Assembly (NCBI RefSeq): GCF_900156345.1
Contig: NZ_FTPP01000001.1
Coordinates: forward strand, 1 to 64,000
Direction of reading: 5' to 3'
Source: Pontibacter indicus
Lineage (GTDB): Bacteria > Bacteroidota > Bacteroidia > Cytophagales > Hymenobacteraceae
Length of the DNA stretch: 64,000 bases
Below are positions 37,174 through 45,792 of the stretch, piece after piece. Each line of letters begins with the position of its first letter. Position 1 is the stretch's first letter. Below the pieces are notes generated by a model. The model made no database searches, was not told where the DNA came from, and was given only the letters and a program-made list of their open reading frames with translations. Made by a program: the position numbers and the translations under genes.

Positions 37174-37268
37174 CCCCCTGCCCCCTTCAAAGGTGGACTT
37201 TTCTCACAATGTGTATTTCAAGGAGAATGTACGCATATTGAGTGTCTCCCTTTGAAGGGGGCAGGGGG
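37174..37268. repeat. 20-bp inverted repeat between bioF and bioB
   Basis: CCCCCTGCCCCCTTCAAAGG (37174-37193) is matched exactly by its reverse complement at 37249-37268, leaving a 55-bp spacer that is not repetitive. The C-rich arms are unlike the neighbouring AT-rich spacer. It looks like a mobile miniature repeat (MITE/REP-type) or a long RNA hairpin between two genes of the biotin group. Confidence 0.75.
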
Positions 37269-37340
37269 TGACAACCGTTTACAAGAAAATAGTCTTTTGT
37301 CCTTTGTCAAAAAATCCTTTGTCAGGCCATCGCCATGAAC

Positions 37341-38339
37341 CTAGCAAACGTGCTGAGCCTCTTCTTTGAATGACTTGCGTGGTGTCAGACCTAACAGGTC
37401 GAACATGGCTTTGTCTGCGTCGAAATCCGGGTTCGGGGTTGTCAGTAGTTTCTCTCCTGTGAAGATAGAGTTGGCGCCGGCCAGGAAGCAAAGGGCCTGA
37501 TCGGTGACGCTCATGCGCTCACGGCCAGCCGACAAACGCACCATGGTTTTCGGCATCAGGATACGGGCCGTCGCGATCATGCGCACCATTTCCCAAACGG
37601 TCACCAGCGGCTGGTTCTCCAGCGGCGTGCCCTTAACCGGCACCAGTGCATTCACCGGAACAGACTCCGGGTGCTGTACCAGGGTAGACAAGGTATGGAG
37701 CATACCGATGCGGTCTTCGTCCGTTTCACCCAGTCCGATAATGCCACCCGAGCAAACGGATATACCTGCCTTACGCACGTTCTCGATCGTGTCGAGGCGG
37801 TCGTCGTAGGTACGGGTTGTAATAATATTCGAGTAATTCTCTTCTGACGTGTCGAGGTTGTGGTTATAGGCGTAAAGGCCGGCCTCTTTCAGCTTTTCGG
37901 CTTGGTACTCGTTCACCATACCCAGGGTACAGCAAACTTCCAGTCCCATCTCGTTCACGCCCTTCACCATGTCGAGCACCTTGTCGAAGTCGCGGTTGTC
38001 GCGCACTTCGCGCCAGGCTGCCCCCATGCAGAAACGGGTGGAGCCGCCGTCTTTGGCACGCTGCGCGGCCGAGAGCACCTGCTCCTGGCTCAGCAGTTTG
38101 TGTACATCTACACCCGTGTGGAAACGAGCCGCCTGCGGACAGTAGGCACAGTCTTCCGGGCAGCCGCCAGTTTTGACTGACAACAAGGTACATACCTGCA
38201 CCTCGCCAGTCGCCTGGTATTGCTTATGTACTTGGGCTGCTTCTACGATCAGTTCCAGCACCGGCTTGTAGTAGATCGCCTTGATCTCTTCCAGTGTCCA
38301 GTCGTTACGAATTACTGCGTTCTGTCCGTTTTCCATCAT
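37341..38339 (-). CDS. bioB: Biotin synthase
   Basis: Radical-SAM enzyme of 332 residues that inserts sulfur into dethiobiotin. The cluster-binding [10 protein letters not shown] sits near residues 60-69, and the family segments [28 protein letters not shown] and [14 protein letters not shown] [10 protein letters not shown] are present. Two adjacent ATG codons (38339 and 38336) are equally possible starts. First gene of the group bioB-bioF-bioD-HEAT-bioA. A TACCTTCG box (38359-38366), one mismatch from consensus, lies 20 bp upstream. Confidence 0.96.
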   Translation of the reverse strand: MMENGQNAVIRNDWTLEEIKAIYYKPVLELIVEAAQVHKQYQATGEVQVCTLLSVKTGGCPEDCAYCPQAARFHTGVDVHKLLSQEQVLSAAQRAKDGGSTRFCMGAAWREVRDNRDFDKVLDMVKGVNEMGLEVCCTLGMVNEYQAEKLKEAGLYAYNHNLDTSEENYSNIITTRTYDDRLDTIENVRKAGISVCSGGIIGLGETDEDRIGMLHTLSTLVQHPESVPVNALVPVKGTPLENQPLVTVWEMVRMIATARILMPKTMVRLSAGRERMSVTDQALCFLAGANSIFTGEKLLTTPNPDFDADKAMFDLLGLTPRKSFKEEAQHVC

Positions 38340-38653
38340 ATTCCTCGGGTTTGGATTACGAAGGTAATTTGAAGATTTAGGAATAAAAAATCAAACCTGG
38401 TGGTATGTTTGGTGGATAACTTGTTAACTATTTCAGCTGCTGTACTATTCTTGTGGATAAAATGGTTTGTTAATTTGTTGGGAAACAGAATTTGCCGGGT
38501 CAGGGTTGGAACACAGGTATAGAGAGCGGGATTTAGGATGGTTGCTTGCTCAGGGTGAAGGTTGGTTTGGGCAGATGTGTGGCAACAGTAGAGGAGATTT
38601 TCAGGTATACCTGTATCTGTATATGGTATCGTTCTTTCCTGGCTTGTTCTTCT
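38340..38653. other. Divergent intergenic region, bioB / membrane protein
   Basis: About 310 bp. On the minus strand TACCTTCG (38359-38366) is the likely bioB -7 box, with TTTG 25 bp further upstream. On the plus strand I see no convincing promoter for the gene at 38654. No BirA-type palindrome was recognised. Confidence 0.45.
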
Positions 38654-39400
38654 ATGCATCTGACCTCTACTTCTACAGTCATCACACCACTGCTGCTTTC
38701 GCCTGAAAAAGTGTTCCGGGGCCTTGTCAGGTTAATTATCGTGCTGCTGCTGGCTGATATTGCCGGGATTATACTGGACAGTGTGCTGCAGTATGAGTCC
38801 AGGCTAACGCGAATACTGATGTATTACTTTACCTTCAACGGCGAGAGTAACGTTCCTGCTTTTTTCTCTTCGGTGATGCTGTTGGCCGCCAGCGGACTCC
38901 TCTTTCTGATTCACCGTCAGCATAAGCTCTCCGCACCGGAAAGCTATACCCGTCACTGGTTTATTCTGGGGTGCATTTTCCTATTCATGGCCATTGATGA
39001 AAACACGCAGGTACACGAGCGGGTGGCCGATTTTGTACGCCCCCGTCTGGCGACCGACCTGTCAGGTATGCTGCACTGGGCCTGGGTGGTGCCCTACAGT
39101 GTGCTCACGCTGGCCGTGGTAGCCTATTTTCTGCGTTTCGTGCTCCGCTTGCCCACCTATACCCGCAAGCTGATCCTGCTGTCGGGCGCGCTGTTTGTGA
39201 CAGGCGCATTGGGGCTGGAGTTTTTCGAAGGCTACCTCTACAAGCGCTACGGCATCGACCACCTGTACAACCGTATCCTTTATTGTTTGGAGGAATTGCT
39301 GGAAATGACTGGCGTAGCGCTCTTCATCTATACCTTGCTCGACTACCTAGCCAGGTATGGCACACAAGTGCTGATCACTCCCAAAGACAGCGAAGCATAA
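38654..39400 (+). CDS. Multi-pass membrane protein of unknown function
   Basis: A 248-residue protein with about six hydrophobic helices. Charged motifs between helices stand out: AIDENTQVHERVADF near the middle and GLEFFEGYLYKRYGIDHLYN later, both rich in Glu/His and so possible metal or proton ligands. The final helix is followed by a short polar tail. I use the ATG at 38654 (MHLTSTSTVI); the longer frame adds 36 residues of unconserved appearance. I do not recognise a family. It lies divergent from bioB and 56 bp before the helicase gene. Confidence 0.7.
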   Translation: MHLTSTSTVITPLLLSPEKVFRGLVRLIIVLLLADIAGIILDSVLQYESRLTRILMYYFTFNGESNVPAFFSSVMLLAASGLLFLIHRQHKLSAPESYTRHWFILGCIFLFMAIDENTQVHERVADFVRPRLATDLSGMLHWAWVVPYSVLTLAVVAYFLRFVLRLPTYTRKLILLSGALFVTGALGLEFFEGYLYKRYGIDHLYNRILYCLEELLEMTGVALFIYTLLDYLARYGTQVLITPKDSEA

Positions 39401-39407
39401 ATATTCG

Positions 39408-39415
39408 TACCTTTG
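39408..39415 (+). promoter_or_regulatory. -7 box upstream of the DEAD-box helicase
   Basis: TACCTTTG matches TAnnTTTG. No TTG is found at the usual distance. The predicted RNA start near 39422 excludes the longer reading frame that begins inside the membrane protein gene. Confidence 0.45.
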
Positions 39416-39456
39416 CAGGTATACGGCCATACGCCCACTATCTCATACCTGAATCT

Positions 39457-40599
39457 ATGTCATTTTCCTCACTGGGCCTTTCGGCACCGCTCCTCCGTTC
39501 CATCCAGGCCCACGGCTATACCGCCCCTTATCCCATACAGGCGCAGGCTATACCTGCCATTCTGAAAGGGAAGGACCTGCTAGGTATAGCGCAAACGGGT
39601 TCCGGTAAGACGGCCAGTTTTGCACTACCTATCTTGCAGATGCACCAGCAGAAACAACCCGGCCGCAACCGCTATGTGCGCACGCTGGTGCTGGTGCCTA
39701 CGCGCGAACTGGCAGTGCAAATTGAAGAGGTGTTCCGTGCTTTCGGAAAGAAACTTGAGCGACCTGTCAAAACGCTGGCAGTGTTTGGTGGCGCATCGAT
39801 TAACCCGCAGATGATGAAGCTGAGTGGCACCGATGTGCTCGTGGCCACACCCGGCCGCCTGCTGGACCTGATCGAGCACAAGGCGGTGCACCTTTCGGAG
39901 GTAGAAACGCTGGTGCTCGACGAGGCCGACAAAATGCTGAACCTGGGATTTCAGGAGGAGGTGAACAAACTGCTTGCCCTGCTTCCTGCCCGTCGACAAA
40001 ACCTCTTGTTCTCAGCCACGCTGAGCCAGGATGTGGAAGACCTGATCGCAAAGCTCCTGAGAGACCCTGTACGAATCACGGTGCAGGAAGAGGCTACGGT
40101 ACCCGAGCTGATCAGGCAGGTAGCCTATCAGGTAGATCCTGAAAAGAAGGGCCCTTTGCTGCGCTACCTCATCCGGCAACACGACATGCAGCAGGTGCTC
40201 GTGTTCGCCTCATCTATCCGCACAGCCGACAACGTGGTGGGCAAACTGAAGAAGCACGGGATAGAAGCGGCAGCTTTTCACGGCGACAGAAGCCAGGGTG
40301 GCAGAACGGAGGCGCTTCGTCAGTTTAAAGCCGGCAAACTGCGGGTGCTGGTCGCTACTGACCTAGCCTCGCGAGGTATAGACATCAAATTTCTGCCCTA
40401 CGTGATCAATTACGAACTGCCCCGCTCTCCCAAAGACTATGTGCACCGCATTGGCCGTACCGGTCGAGCCGAGGCTTCCGGCGAAGCCATTTCGTTGATC
40501 ACGCCAGAAGACGCGCATCACTTCAAGATCATCCAGAAAAAGATGGGAGTAAAGGTAGAAGTGTTACCCACTGACACAATTGACCTGCAGGGACAGTAG
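39457..40599 (+). CDS. DEAD-box ATP-dependent RNA helicase
   Basis: A 380-residue RhlE/DeaD-type helicase core that unwinds RNA with ATP. Motifs in order: Q motif YTAPYPIQAQAI (21-32), Walker A AQTGSGKT (45-52), PTREL, TPGRLLD, DEAD (in VLDEADKML), SAT (LFSATLSQD), and the C-terminal HRIGRTGRA. There is no long basic tail as in cold-shock helicases, so it is a minimal form. Start at 39457 (MSFSSLGLSAPLL) fits both homologues and the -7 box. Convergent with the GH13 gene. Confidence 0.93.
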   Translation: MSFSSLGLSAPLLRSIQAHGYTAPYPIQAQAIPAILKGKDLLGIAQTGSGKTASFALPILQMHQQKQPGRNRYVRTLVLVPTRELAVQIEEVFRAFGKKLERPVKTLAVFGGASINPQMMKLSGTDVLVATPGRLLDLIEHKAVHLSEVETLVLDEADKMLNLGFQEEVNKLLALLPARRQNLLFSATLSQDVEDLIAKLLRDPVRITVQEEATVPELIRQVAYQVDPEKKGPLLRYLIRQHDMQQVLVFASSIRTADNVVGKLKKHGIEAAAFHGDRSQGGRTEALRQFKAGKLRVLVATDLASRGIDIKFLPYVINYELPRSPKDYVHRIGRTGRAEASGEAISLITPEDAHHFKIIQKKMGVKVEVLPTDTIDLQGQ

Positions 40600-40600
40600 C

Positions 40601-40640
40601 CAGGTATAGGGACAGAAGTCGAGCCTCGTACCTATACCTG
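40601..40640. terminator. Inverted repeat built from the AGGTATA motif
   Basis: CAGGTATAGG (40601-40610) and CCTATACCTG (40631-40640) are exact reverse complements with a 20-bp loop, placed between two convergent genes 46 bp apart. It could act as a weak bidirectional terminator, though there is no T-run. Confidence 0.4.
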
Positions 40641-40645
40641 TATTC

Positions 40646-42313
40646 CTAACTCTTTTTGAGCAGGTGACTCAGGTCGCCAGCCCGGAACCAGCGGTAGCCG
40701 TAGGCATCAAGGGTGATGTAATGCCGGCCTTTCTCGTCGGCTTCGCTGGTATAGTTTACCATCAGGTCTACCAGTTTGTACTCTTTCTCTTCCTTGTCGT
40801 TTTTCTGCTGCTTCATGTCCAGGACTACTTCGTGCGCCATCATGTCGAAGTTATGCAGAATGATGAGCGAACTGCCCTGCCAGCTGTAATGTAGGCAAAG
40901 CACCGTCTCTTTGTTTGTTTTCAGGATCTGCCAGTCTCCCCAGCCAATTTCGGTACATTCTTGCCGCAGCCGGATCAGCGACATCATCCAGTTTAGCATG
41001 GAGTTCGGGTCGCGGCGCTGATTCTCTACATTGATGTGGTGGTAGGAGTAAGGGCCCTTGTCGATGATGGGGTGCACCAGTTTTTCGGCCTTCGAGAACC
41101 CACCCTGAAAATCGTCCGTCCACTGCATGGGGGTGCGTACGGCATCGCGCTCTTTCAGGCTCAGGTCATCGCCCATTCCAATCTCGTCGCCGTAACGGAT
41201 AACGGGAGTGCCGGGCAGCGAGAACATCAGGCTGTAGGCCAGCTCGCTCTGCTGCCGGTTGCCGAGCATGGTGCTCAGGCGGCGGCGAATGCCGCGGTCG
41301 TAGAGTTGCATGTCTTCGTCCGGGGCAAAACGGGAGAATACCTCCTCGCGCTCCTCATCCGACAGGCGGCCCAGGTCCAGCTCGTCGTGGTTGCGCAGGA
41401 AGTGGGCCCACTGCACCGTGTGGTGGTGCGTGCGGGTGGCCTCCAAAGCTTTTTCGAGGGGCTCGACTTGGCCTGTGGCCAGCGCATAAAAGACGTACTG
41501 GTTCACATAGAAATTAAACATCATGTGGATGCCGTCGCCTTTCTCACCGAAGTATTTTTTGTTTTCCTCAGGCATCACATTGGCTTCGCCCAGCAGAATC
41601 GCCTCGCCGCGACGCCACTGCACAAATTGGCGCATTTCGCACAAGTAGTCGAAGTTCAGCTCGTGCTTGCTTGTGTTCGGCTCCGGCGACTCGATCATAA
41701 AGGGCACGGCATCCACCCGGAAGCCGGCTATACCTAGCTCTAGCCAAAAACCGATGATGCGCTTGATCTCGGCCCGCACGTCGGGGTTGTCCCAGTTCAG
41801 ATCGGGCTGAAAATAGTGGAAGCGGTGGTAGTACCAGGATTTGGCTTTTTTGTCGTAGCTCCAGGTTGACTCCTGTACCCCCGGAAACACCATGCCTTCA
41901 TTCCAGTCAGACGGTTTTTCTTTGTTCCAGACGTACCAGTCGCGGTGCTTGGCGCTCTCGCTGCTGCGGGCGTCCTGAAACCAGGGGTGCTGGTCGGAGG
42001 TATGGTTCACCACCAGGTCAATGATGACCTTGATGCCGCGCTTGTTGGCCTGGTGCATAAACTCCACGAAGTTGCCGCTGGAGCCATGGCGCGGGTCTAC
42101 GCCATAGTAGTCAGAAATATCGTAGCCGTTGTCTTTGTTGGGGGTGGGCTGAAAAGGGGCGAGCCAGATGCAGTCGATGCCCATGGCGTTGAGGTAGTCG
42201 AGGCGGCGGGCAAGTCCTTCGAAGTCGCCCACGCCGTCGCCGTTCAGGTCCATGAACGTTTCAAGGTCGAGACTGTAGATGATTGCATTTTTATACCAGA
42301 GCTCTTCAAGCAT
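40646..42313 (-). CDS. Alpha-amylase family (GH13) protein, trehalose-synthase-like
   Basis: A 555-residue GH13 enzyme resembling maltose alpha-D-glucosyltransferase (trehalose synthase), which interconverts maltose and trehalose. The catalytic residues are Asp201 (GFRVDAVPF), Glu243 (LLGEANVMPE) and Asp310 (FLRNHDELDL); VVNHTSDQHPWF is at 101-112. The N-terminal WYKNAIIYSLDLETFMDLNGDG resembles trehalose synthases and related oligo-glucosidases. No signal peptide, so cytosolic. No maltokinase domain is fused and none is nearby. A glucosidase activity cannot be excluded. Confidence 0.85.
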   Translation of the reverse strand: MLEELWYKNAIIYSLDLETFMDLNGDGVGDFEGLARRLDYLNAMGIDCIWLAPFQPTPNKDNGYDISDYYGVDPRHGSSGNFVEFMHQANKRGIKVIIDLVVNHTSDQHPWFQDARSSESAKHRDWYVWNKEKPSDWNEGMVFPGVQESTWSYDKKAKSWYYHRFHYFQPDLNWDNPDVRAEIKRIIGFWLELGIAGFRVDAVPFMIESPEPNTSKHELNFDYLCEMRQFVQWRRGEAILLGEANVMPEENKKYFGEKGDGIHMMFNFYVNQYVFYALATGQVEPLEKALEATRTHHHTVQWAHFLRNHDELDLGRLSDEEREEVFSRFAPDEDMQLYDRGIRRRLSTMLGNRQQSELAYSLMFSLPGTPVIRYGDEIGMGDDLSLKERDAVRTPMQWTDDFQGGFSKAEKLVHPIIDKGPYSYHHINVENQRRDPNSMLNWMMSLIRLRQECTEIGWGDWQILKTNKETVLCLHYSWQGSSLIILHNFDMMAHEVVLDMKQQKNDKEEKEYKLVDLMVNYTSEADEKGRHYITLDAYGYRWFRAGDLSHLLKKS

Positions 42314-42435
42314 AGCGAATCGGTTATGGGGTGGTGAAAAAGTGATTCGTCTATACGGGAGAAAGCGGGCAAAAGTCGGGCCGAGGGATCTGGGAGGTTC
42401 ACGAAGCAGAGGCTAAGGCAGGTATAGCCTGATCG

Positions 42436-42885
42436 TTATTGATTGTTTTTAGCTGCTTTCCAGTTTTCGTAGCGCATCTCAAATTTTATCTCGCTGCGTC
42501 CGTGTATACCGATCTCTTTCCAACCATGCCTGCGGTAAAATTGCTCGGCTCGCGTGCCTGGGTCGGTGCCCAGCCAGAGGGTATCTTTTGTTTGCCGGAA
42601 ATACCAGTCGAGCATGATGTGGTGCAGTTGCTTGCCTATACCTTGGCCTTCAAATTCGGGAAGAAGGAACAAGGCCCACACATTATGCTCCTGCAGGTCC
42701 ACGATCGAGAAGCCCACTATTTTCCCATCCACCTCGCATACCCAGCCTTTGCCGCGCTCGGTCAGGTATAGCGCGCAGAGTTCGTCGGTCACCAGCGTCG
42801 GGTCGGAGAGAATATTCTCTTTTACCGAATGGCGGATGATCTGGAGTTGGGGGATGTCGGATGTTGTGGCTTCGCGGTAGCGCAT
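42436..42885 (-). CDS. GNAT family N-acetyltransferase
   Basis: A 149-residue GNAT-fold acyltransferase. Motif A is in LFLLPEFEGQGIGKQLHHIM (near residues 73-92), the acetyl-CoA binding loop; GTRAEQFYRRHGWKEIG is the usual C-terminal motif B region. The substrate is unknown. It starts 7 bp after the stop of the lipoprotein gene at 42893, so the two are probably co-transcribed although no shared role is apparent. Confidence 0.88.
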   Translation of the reverse strand: MRYREATTSDIPQLQIIRHSVKENILSDPTLVTDELCALYLTERGKGWVCEVDGKIVGFSIVDLQEHNVWALFLLPEFEGQGIGKQLHHIMLDWYFRQTKDTLWLGTDPGTRAEQFYRRHGWKEIGIHGRSEIKFEMRYENWKAAKNNQ

Positions 42886-42892
42886 GGCAAAA

Positions 42893-43657
42893 TTAGTTGA
42901 ATTTCAGTCGGAGATATTGAAAGTCATCTTCAGTGAGGTCACCCTGTTTTTCCCAAAATGTTTCGATGGAGAAAACTTGAAGAATGATGGAAGAAGGTGA
43001 TTTCCATACAAAATCATCTGGTGCCCAAACCTGCTGGTCAATTTCGATAAATTTGGATATGGCAATGGGGCCTTGCTGATTTTGGTATTCGTGTTCTACT
43101 TTCCAAACTTGTATACCATTCGGAACGCCTTCCAGTCCATAAGCCATACTTAGATTGGCCAGCATTTTCTTGTCCGGAGAGATAGTAGGACAGTTCCAGA
43201 ACGTTGTGATCTGGCCAGTTTCTTTATCGACCGCATAACACTCGAAATGTTCCCAAAAGCTACCGCTAACTAGGTATTTATCTAGTTCTTTGTATTGACC
43301 CAGGTACTGGTATTCCCTTATTGCATCATCATCGGTGTCAAGTAGTGTATCAGTGAAAACAACATAAGGATTCCAGCCCCTTTTTGTCTTCAGTCTAATT
43401 GCGCTATCTACTTTACGTACCTGCTGGGTGTCTTGCAGAAAGCTATCCTGAAATAGGTTCTTGGCGTCTTGAAAGTCTTCTTTCGTTGCCAGTTCCATCA
43501 GAAACAAGCCAAGGGCATTACTTCTTGATTCGGTGACCTTTTTATCAACAGCTTCTTCCCGCACAGATTTTGATTCTGGCGATTCTGGCAAAGAATCAGA
43601 ACTCTTATTACAGGAAGTGAAAAATAGAAACAGGAATAGAAGTAAGTGTTGGCGCAT
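42893..43657 (-). CDS. Lipoprotein of unknown function
   Basis: A 254-residue lipoprotein: a short hydrophobic signal peptide ends at the Cys of LFFTSCNKSS (Cys16), followed by a Ser/Glu/Lys-rich linker to about residue 45. The rest is mixed alpha/beta with several Trp and aromatic residues and no motif I recognise. It lies directly upstream of the GNAT gene. AT content is a little higher than in its neighbours. Confidence 0.7.
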   Translation of the reverse strand: MRQHLLLFLFLFFTSCNKSSDSLPESPESKSVREEAVDKKVTESRSNALGLFLMELATKEDFQDAKNLFQDSFLQDTQQVRKVDSAIRLKTKRGWNPYVVFTDTLLDTDDDAIREYQYLGQYKELDKYLVSGSFWEHFECYAVDKETGQITTFWNCPTISPDKKMLANLSMAYGLEGVPNGIQVWKVEHEYQNQQGPIAISKFIEIDQQVWAPDDFVWKSPSSIILQVFSIETFWEKQGDLTEDDFQYLRLKFN

Positions 43658-43726
43658 GTCAGGATTGCTATACCTAAAAGTATAAAATAGTCAGGTGCAA
43701 AACATTCATAGCGGAAACAAAAAAAA

Positions 43727-43752
43727 ATCCCCCACTCTCTAGAGCGGGGGAT
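43727..43752 (-). terminator. Terminator of the MORN-repeat gene
   Basis: ATCCCCCACTCT and AGAGCGGGGGAT (43727-43752) form a 12-bp stem with one mismatch; on the minus strand a run of about nine T follows. Confidence 0.85.
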
Positions 43753-43774
43753 CCTCCTATACCTATCGTGAATC

Positions 43775-45103
43775 TTACTTTTCTTTCTCCTCCACCACCT
43801 CACCGTTGCGGTAAAGCCTGGTCTTGTATACCTTGCCGTCTTCGTTGTGGTACTTCCAAGTACCGGTAGCCCGGTTGTTGCGGTGCTGGCCGAGCACTTC
43901 CACTTTGCCGTCTTCGAAGTATTGTTTGTAGGGGCCGAAGCGAAGGCCGTCTTTGTAGCTAGTTTCTGACTTAAGTTTGCCGCTCTCGTAATACTCCTTA
44001 CTGCTCACGATTTTACCATCGCCTTTGCCGTAGGTATACCTGGCTTTGGCCTGGCCATTTTCATAGTACACCACACGTTCCCCGGTCAGTTTGTCGGCGT
44101 TAAAAGTTTCTGCTATTTCTACCTTTTTGCCAGGGGCGTCATAGTAAGTTTTCCAGTTACCGGTGCGCAGTTTATTTTTGTATTGCTCCTCGGTTTTTAT
44201 GTTGCCAGAAGGGTAGTAAGTCGTGATTTTGCGGTCGTCGCCGTTGTTGCTGTACTGGCCTTCTTCCTTCAGTTTCCCGTCTTCGTAGTAAATCTGTGAA
44301 AGGCCCTGCACCTGCCCGTTGCGGTAAGTGATCATGCTGCGTAGGTTACCGTTCTCGAAATAGGCTTTGGATGGGCCGTGCATTTTGCCGGACACAAAGC
44401 TGCCCTCGGTGCTGAGTTTGCCACTGCGGTAGTAGCTTTTGAAGGTGCCGTTCCGCTGGCCCGCTACATTGATCACTTCGGTCTCCAGCTGGCCGTTGTC
44501 GAAATAGGTTTTGTAAGAGCCTTCCAGCATGCCGTTGCGGTAAGTGCCTTCAGTTTCGAGGTTGCCGTTGTCGAAGTAGGTTTTGGCCGGACCATTCTGC
44601 TGGCTGTTTTTGTAGGTAATCTCCGACTTCAACTTGCCATTCGGGTAAAACTCACGCACCAGCCCCTCCGGAAAACCATTCACAAAGTTGGTTTCCTTGC
44701 GCACTTTGCCATCGGCATAAAACGTCTTAAATACGTTGCTCTGCTGGTCCTTCTCATAACTGCCCTCCTGCAGCAAGCGGCCGTCCGGATGAAAAGCACG
44801 AAACGGACCCTGTTTCTGGTCCTGCACATAAGTTACCTGCATGCGCGGCTGCCCGTTCTGGTAATATTCCGTGAACACGCTGTCTTTCTTACCGGCCACG
44901 AATTTGGCAAAAGCCTCGCGTTCACCGGTAGGGTAGTAACGGTTGTAGTAGCCCACAATGGCCGAATCCGGCGTCATGTAGTAGACCTCTTTCACGCTGG
45001 TCATGGACTCATCGTGATAGGTGGTCACCTTGCGGAGATTCTGACCGAAGGCTACGGTGCTCAGGAGCAAGGCCACAGGTATAAGCGAAAGCAATTTCGA
45101 CAT
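43775..45103 (-). CDS. Exported MORN/YwqK-repeat protein
   Basis: A 442-residue exported protein. Residues 1-20 are a signal peptide ending FGQ without a lipobox. From about residue 45 it is built almost wholly of 22-24 residue units of the form YY-x-N/D-G-x-L-x-x-E-x-x-Y-x-N-G-x-x-x-G, about fifteen copies, i.e. the MORN_2 variant called YwqK. Some homologues are labelled antitoxins, but here no toxin is adjacent and the protein is exported, so a beta-rich structural or envelope role is more likely. It starts 35 bp after the HEAT gene and is probably co-transcribed with it. Confidence 0.85.
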   Translation of the reverse strand: MSKLLSLIPVALLLSTVAFGQNLRKVTTYHDESMTSVKEVYYMTPDSAIVGYYNRYYPTGEREAFAKFVAGKKDSVFTEYYQNGQPRMQVTYVQDQKQGPFRAFHPDGRLLQEGSYEKDQQSNVFKTFYADGKVRKETNFVNGFPEGLVREFYPNGKLKSEITYKNSQQNGPAKTYFDNGNLETEGTYRNGMLEGSYKTYFDNGQLETEVINVAGQRNGTFKSYYRSGKLSTEGSFVSGKMHGPSKAYFENGNLRSMITYRNGQVQGLSQIYYEDGKLKEEGQYSNNGDDRKITTYYPSGNIKTEEQYKNKLRTGNWKTYYDAPGKKVEIAETFNADKLTGERVVYYENGQAKARYTYGKGDGKIVSSKEYYESGKLKSETSYKDGLRFGPYKQYFEDGKVEVLGQHRNNRATGTWKYHNEDGKVYKTRLYRNGEVVEEKEK

Positions 45104-45138
45104 GGGTACTAATTTCTGTCTATTTCTAAGGTATAAGG

Positions 45139-45669
45139 CTATACCTTCTTTTTGGTAATTTCTTTTGCGACCAGCTTCATAAACGGGTCGGTATCGCGCA
45201 CGTATTTCTGGGCCAGTTCAGCCGCTTTGGTCGGGTTCACTTTGTTCAGACTTAGCAAGGCACGGCGGACCACATATTTATCTTCGCCGTCAATCAATTG
45301 CAGCAGCATTTTCTCACGGCCTTCCACTTCCACATGGCCAAGCAACTCCGCCATCTGCCATTTGGCCTGCGGCTGATTCGAGAAAACGGCCTTCCGCACG
45401 AAACGCAGCGGGTCTTCTAATTTCTCTTCTACACTTTTGAGCACCACGCCCGCCTCGTTGTCGATGGCCAGGGCATACACCAGCTGTTGTGCCAGGTCAT
45501 GATTGAACTCATTGTTAAGTAGCTCCAGCGCCTCGTTGGCCGCCTTGTGCAGCGCTTCCCAGCTAGGATAGTCGGCTTCCCACTCACCCAGACCTCTTTG
45601 TTCGTTGTAAGTCTCGGGTGTCATCTTGGCCCATTCCCAAAACCTGGCCAGTTCAGTTTCTAATGTCAT
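45139..45669 (-). CDS. HEAT-repeat domain protein
   Basis: A 176-residue soluble helical protein. HEAT-like units are seen in DPLRFVRKAVFSNQPQAKWQMAELLG and DGEDKYVVRRALLSLNKV, ending in a basic ITKKKV tail. No enzyme motif. The start at 45669 (MTLETELARFWEW) is set by a TACTTTTG -7 box at 45694-45701 that overlaps the alternative ATG at 45696. Likely first gene of a two-gene unit with the MORN-repeat gene; a protein-binding scaffold role is inferred. Confidence 0.75.
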   Translation of the reverse strand: MTLETELARFWEWAKMTPETYNEQRGLGEWEADYPSWEALHKAANEALELLNNEFNHDLAQQLVYALAIDNEAGVVLKSVEEKLEDPLRFVRKAVFSNQPQAKWQMAELLGHVEVEGREKMLLQLIDGEDKYVVRRALLSLNKVNPTKAAELAQKYVRDTDPFMKLVAKEITKKKV

Positions 45670-45693
45670 GTGTGCTCTAAAAGGGATAAACAC

Positions 45694-45701
45694 CAAAAGT
45701 A
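45694..45701 (-). promoter_or_regulatory. -7 box of the HEAT-MORN unit
   Basis: TACTTTTG on the minus strand matches TAnnTTTG. TTG lies 23 bp upstream. The box overlaps the ATG at 45696 and so supports the 45669 start. Confidence 0.5.
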
Positions 45702-45734
45702 TGGCAAACAGTTTAATATTCAGACAAGGTACAA

Positions 45735-45765
45735 AAAAGAAGCCCTACGAATAACGTAAGGCTTC
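45735..45765 (-). terminator. Terminator of the thiolase gene
   Basis: GAAGCC (45739-45744) pairs with GGCTTC (45760-45765), extended by TACG/CGTA inside with one mismatch; a TTTTTT run follows on the minus strand. Confidence 0.8.
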
Positions 45766-45792
45766 CTGCAAAAAATATACCTGTTTGGGCAA

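Noticed and set aside
38340..38460. Riboswitch or BirA operator ahead of bioB
   Set aside because: No palindrome of the BirA type and no conserved aptamer core seen.
43775..45103. YwqK-type 'antitoxin' label for the MORN-repeat protein
   Set aside because: It has a signal peptide and no adjacent toxin, so an antitoxin role is not supported.
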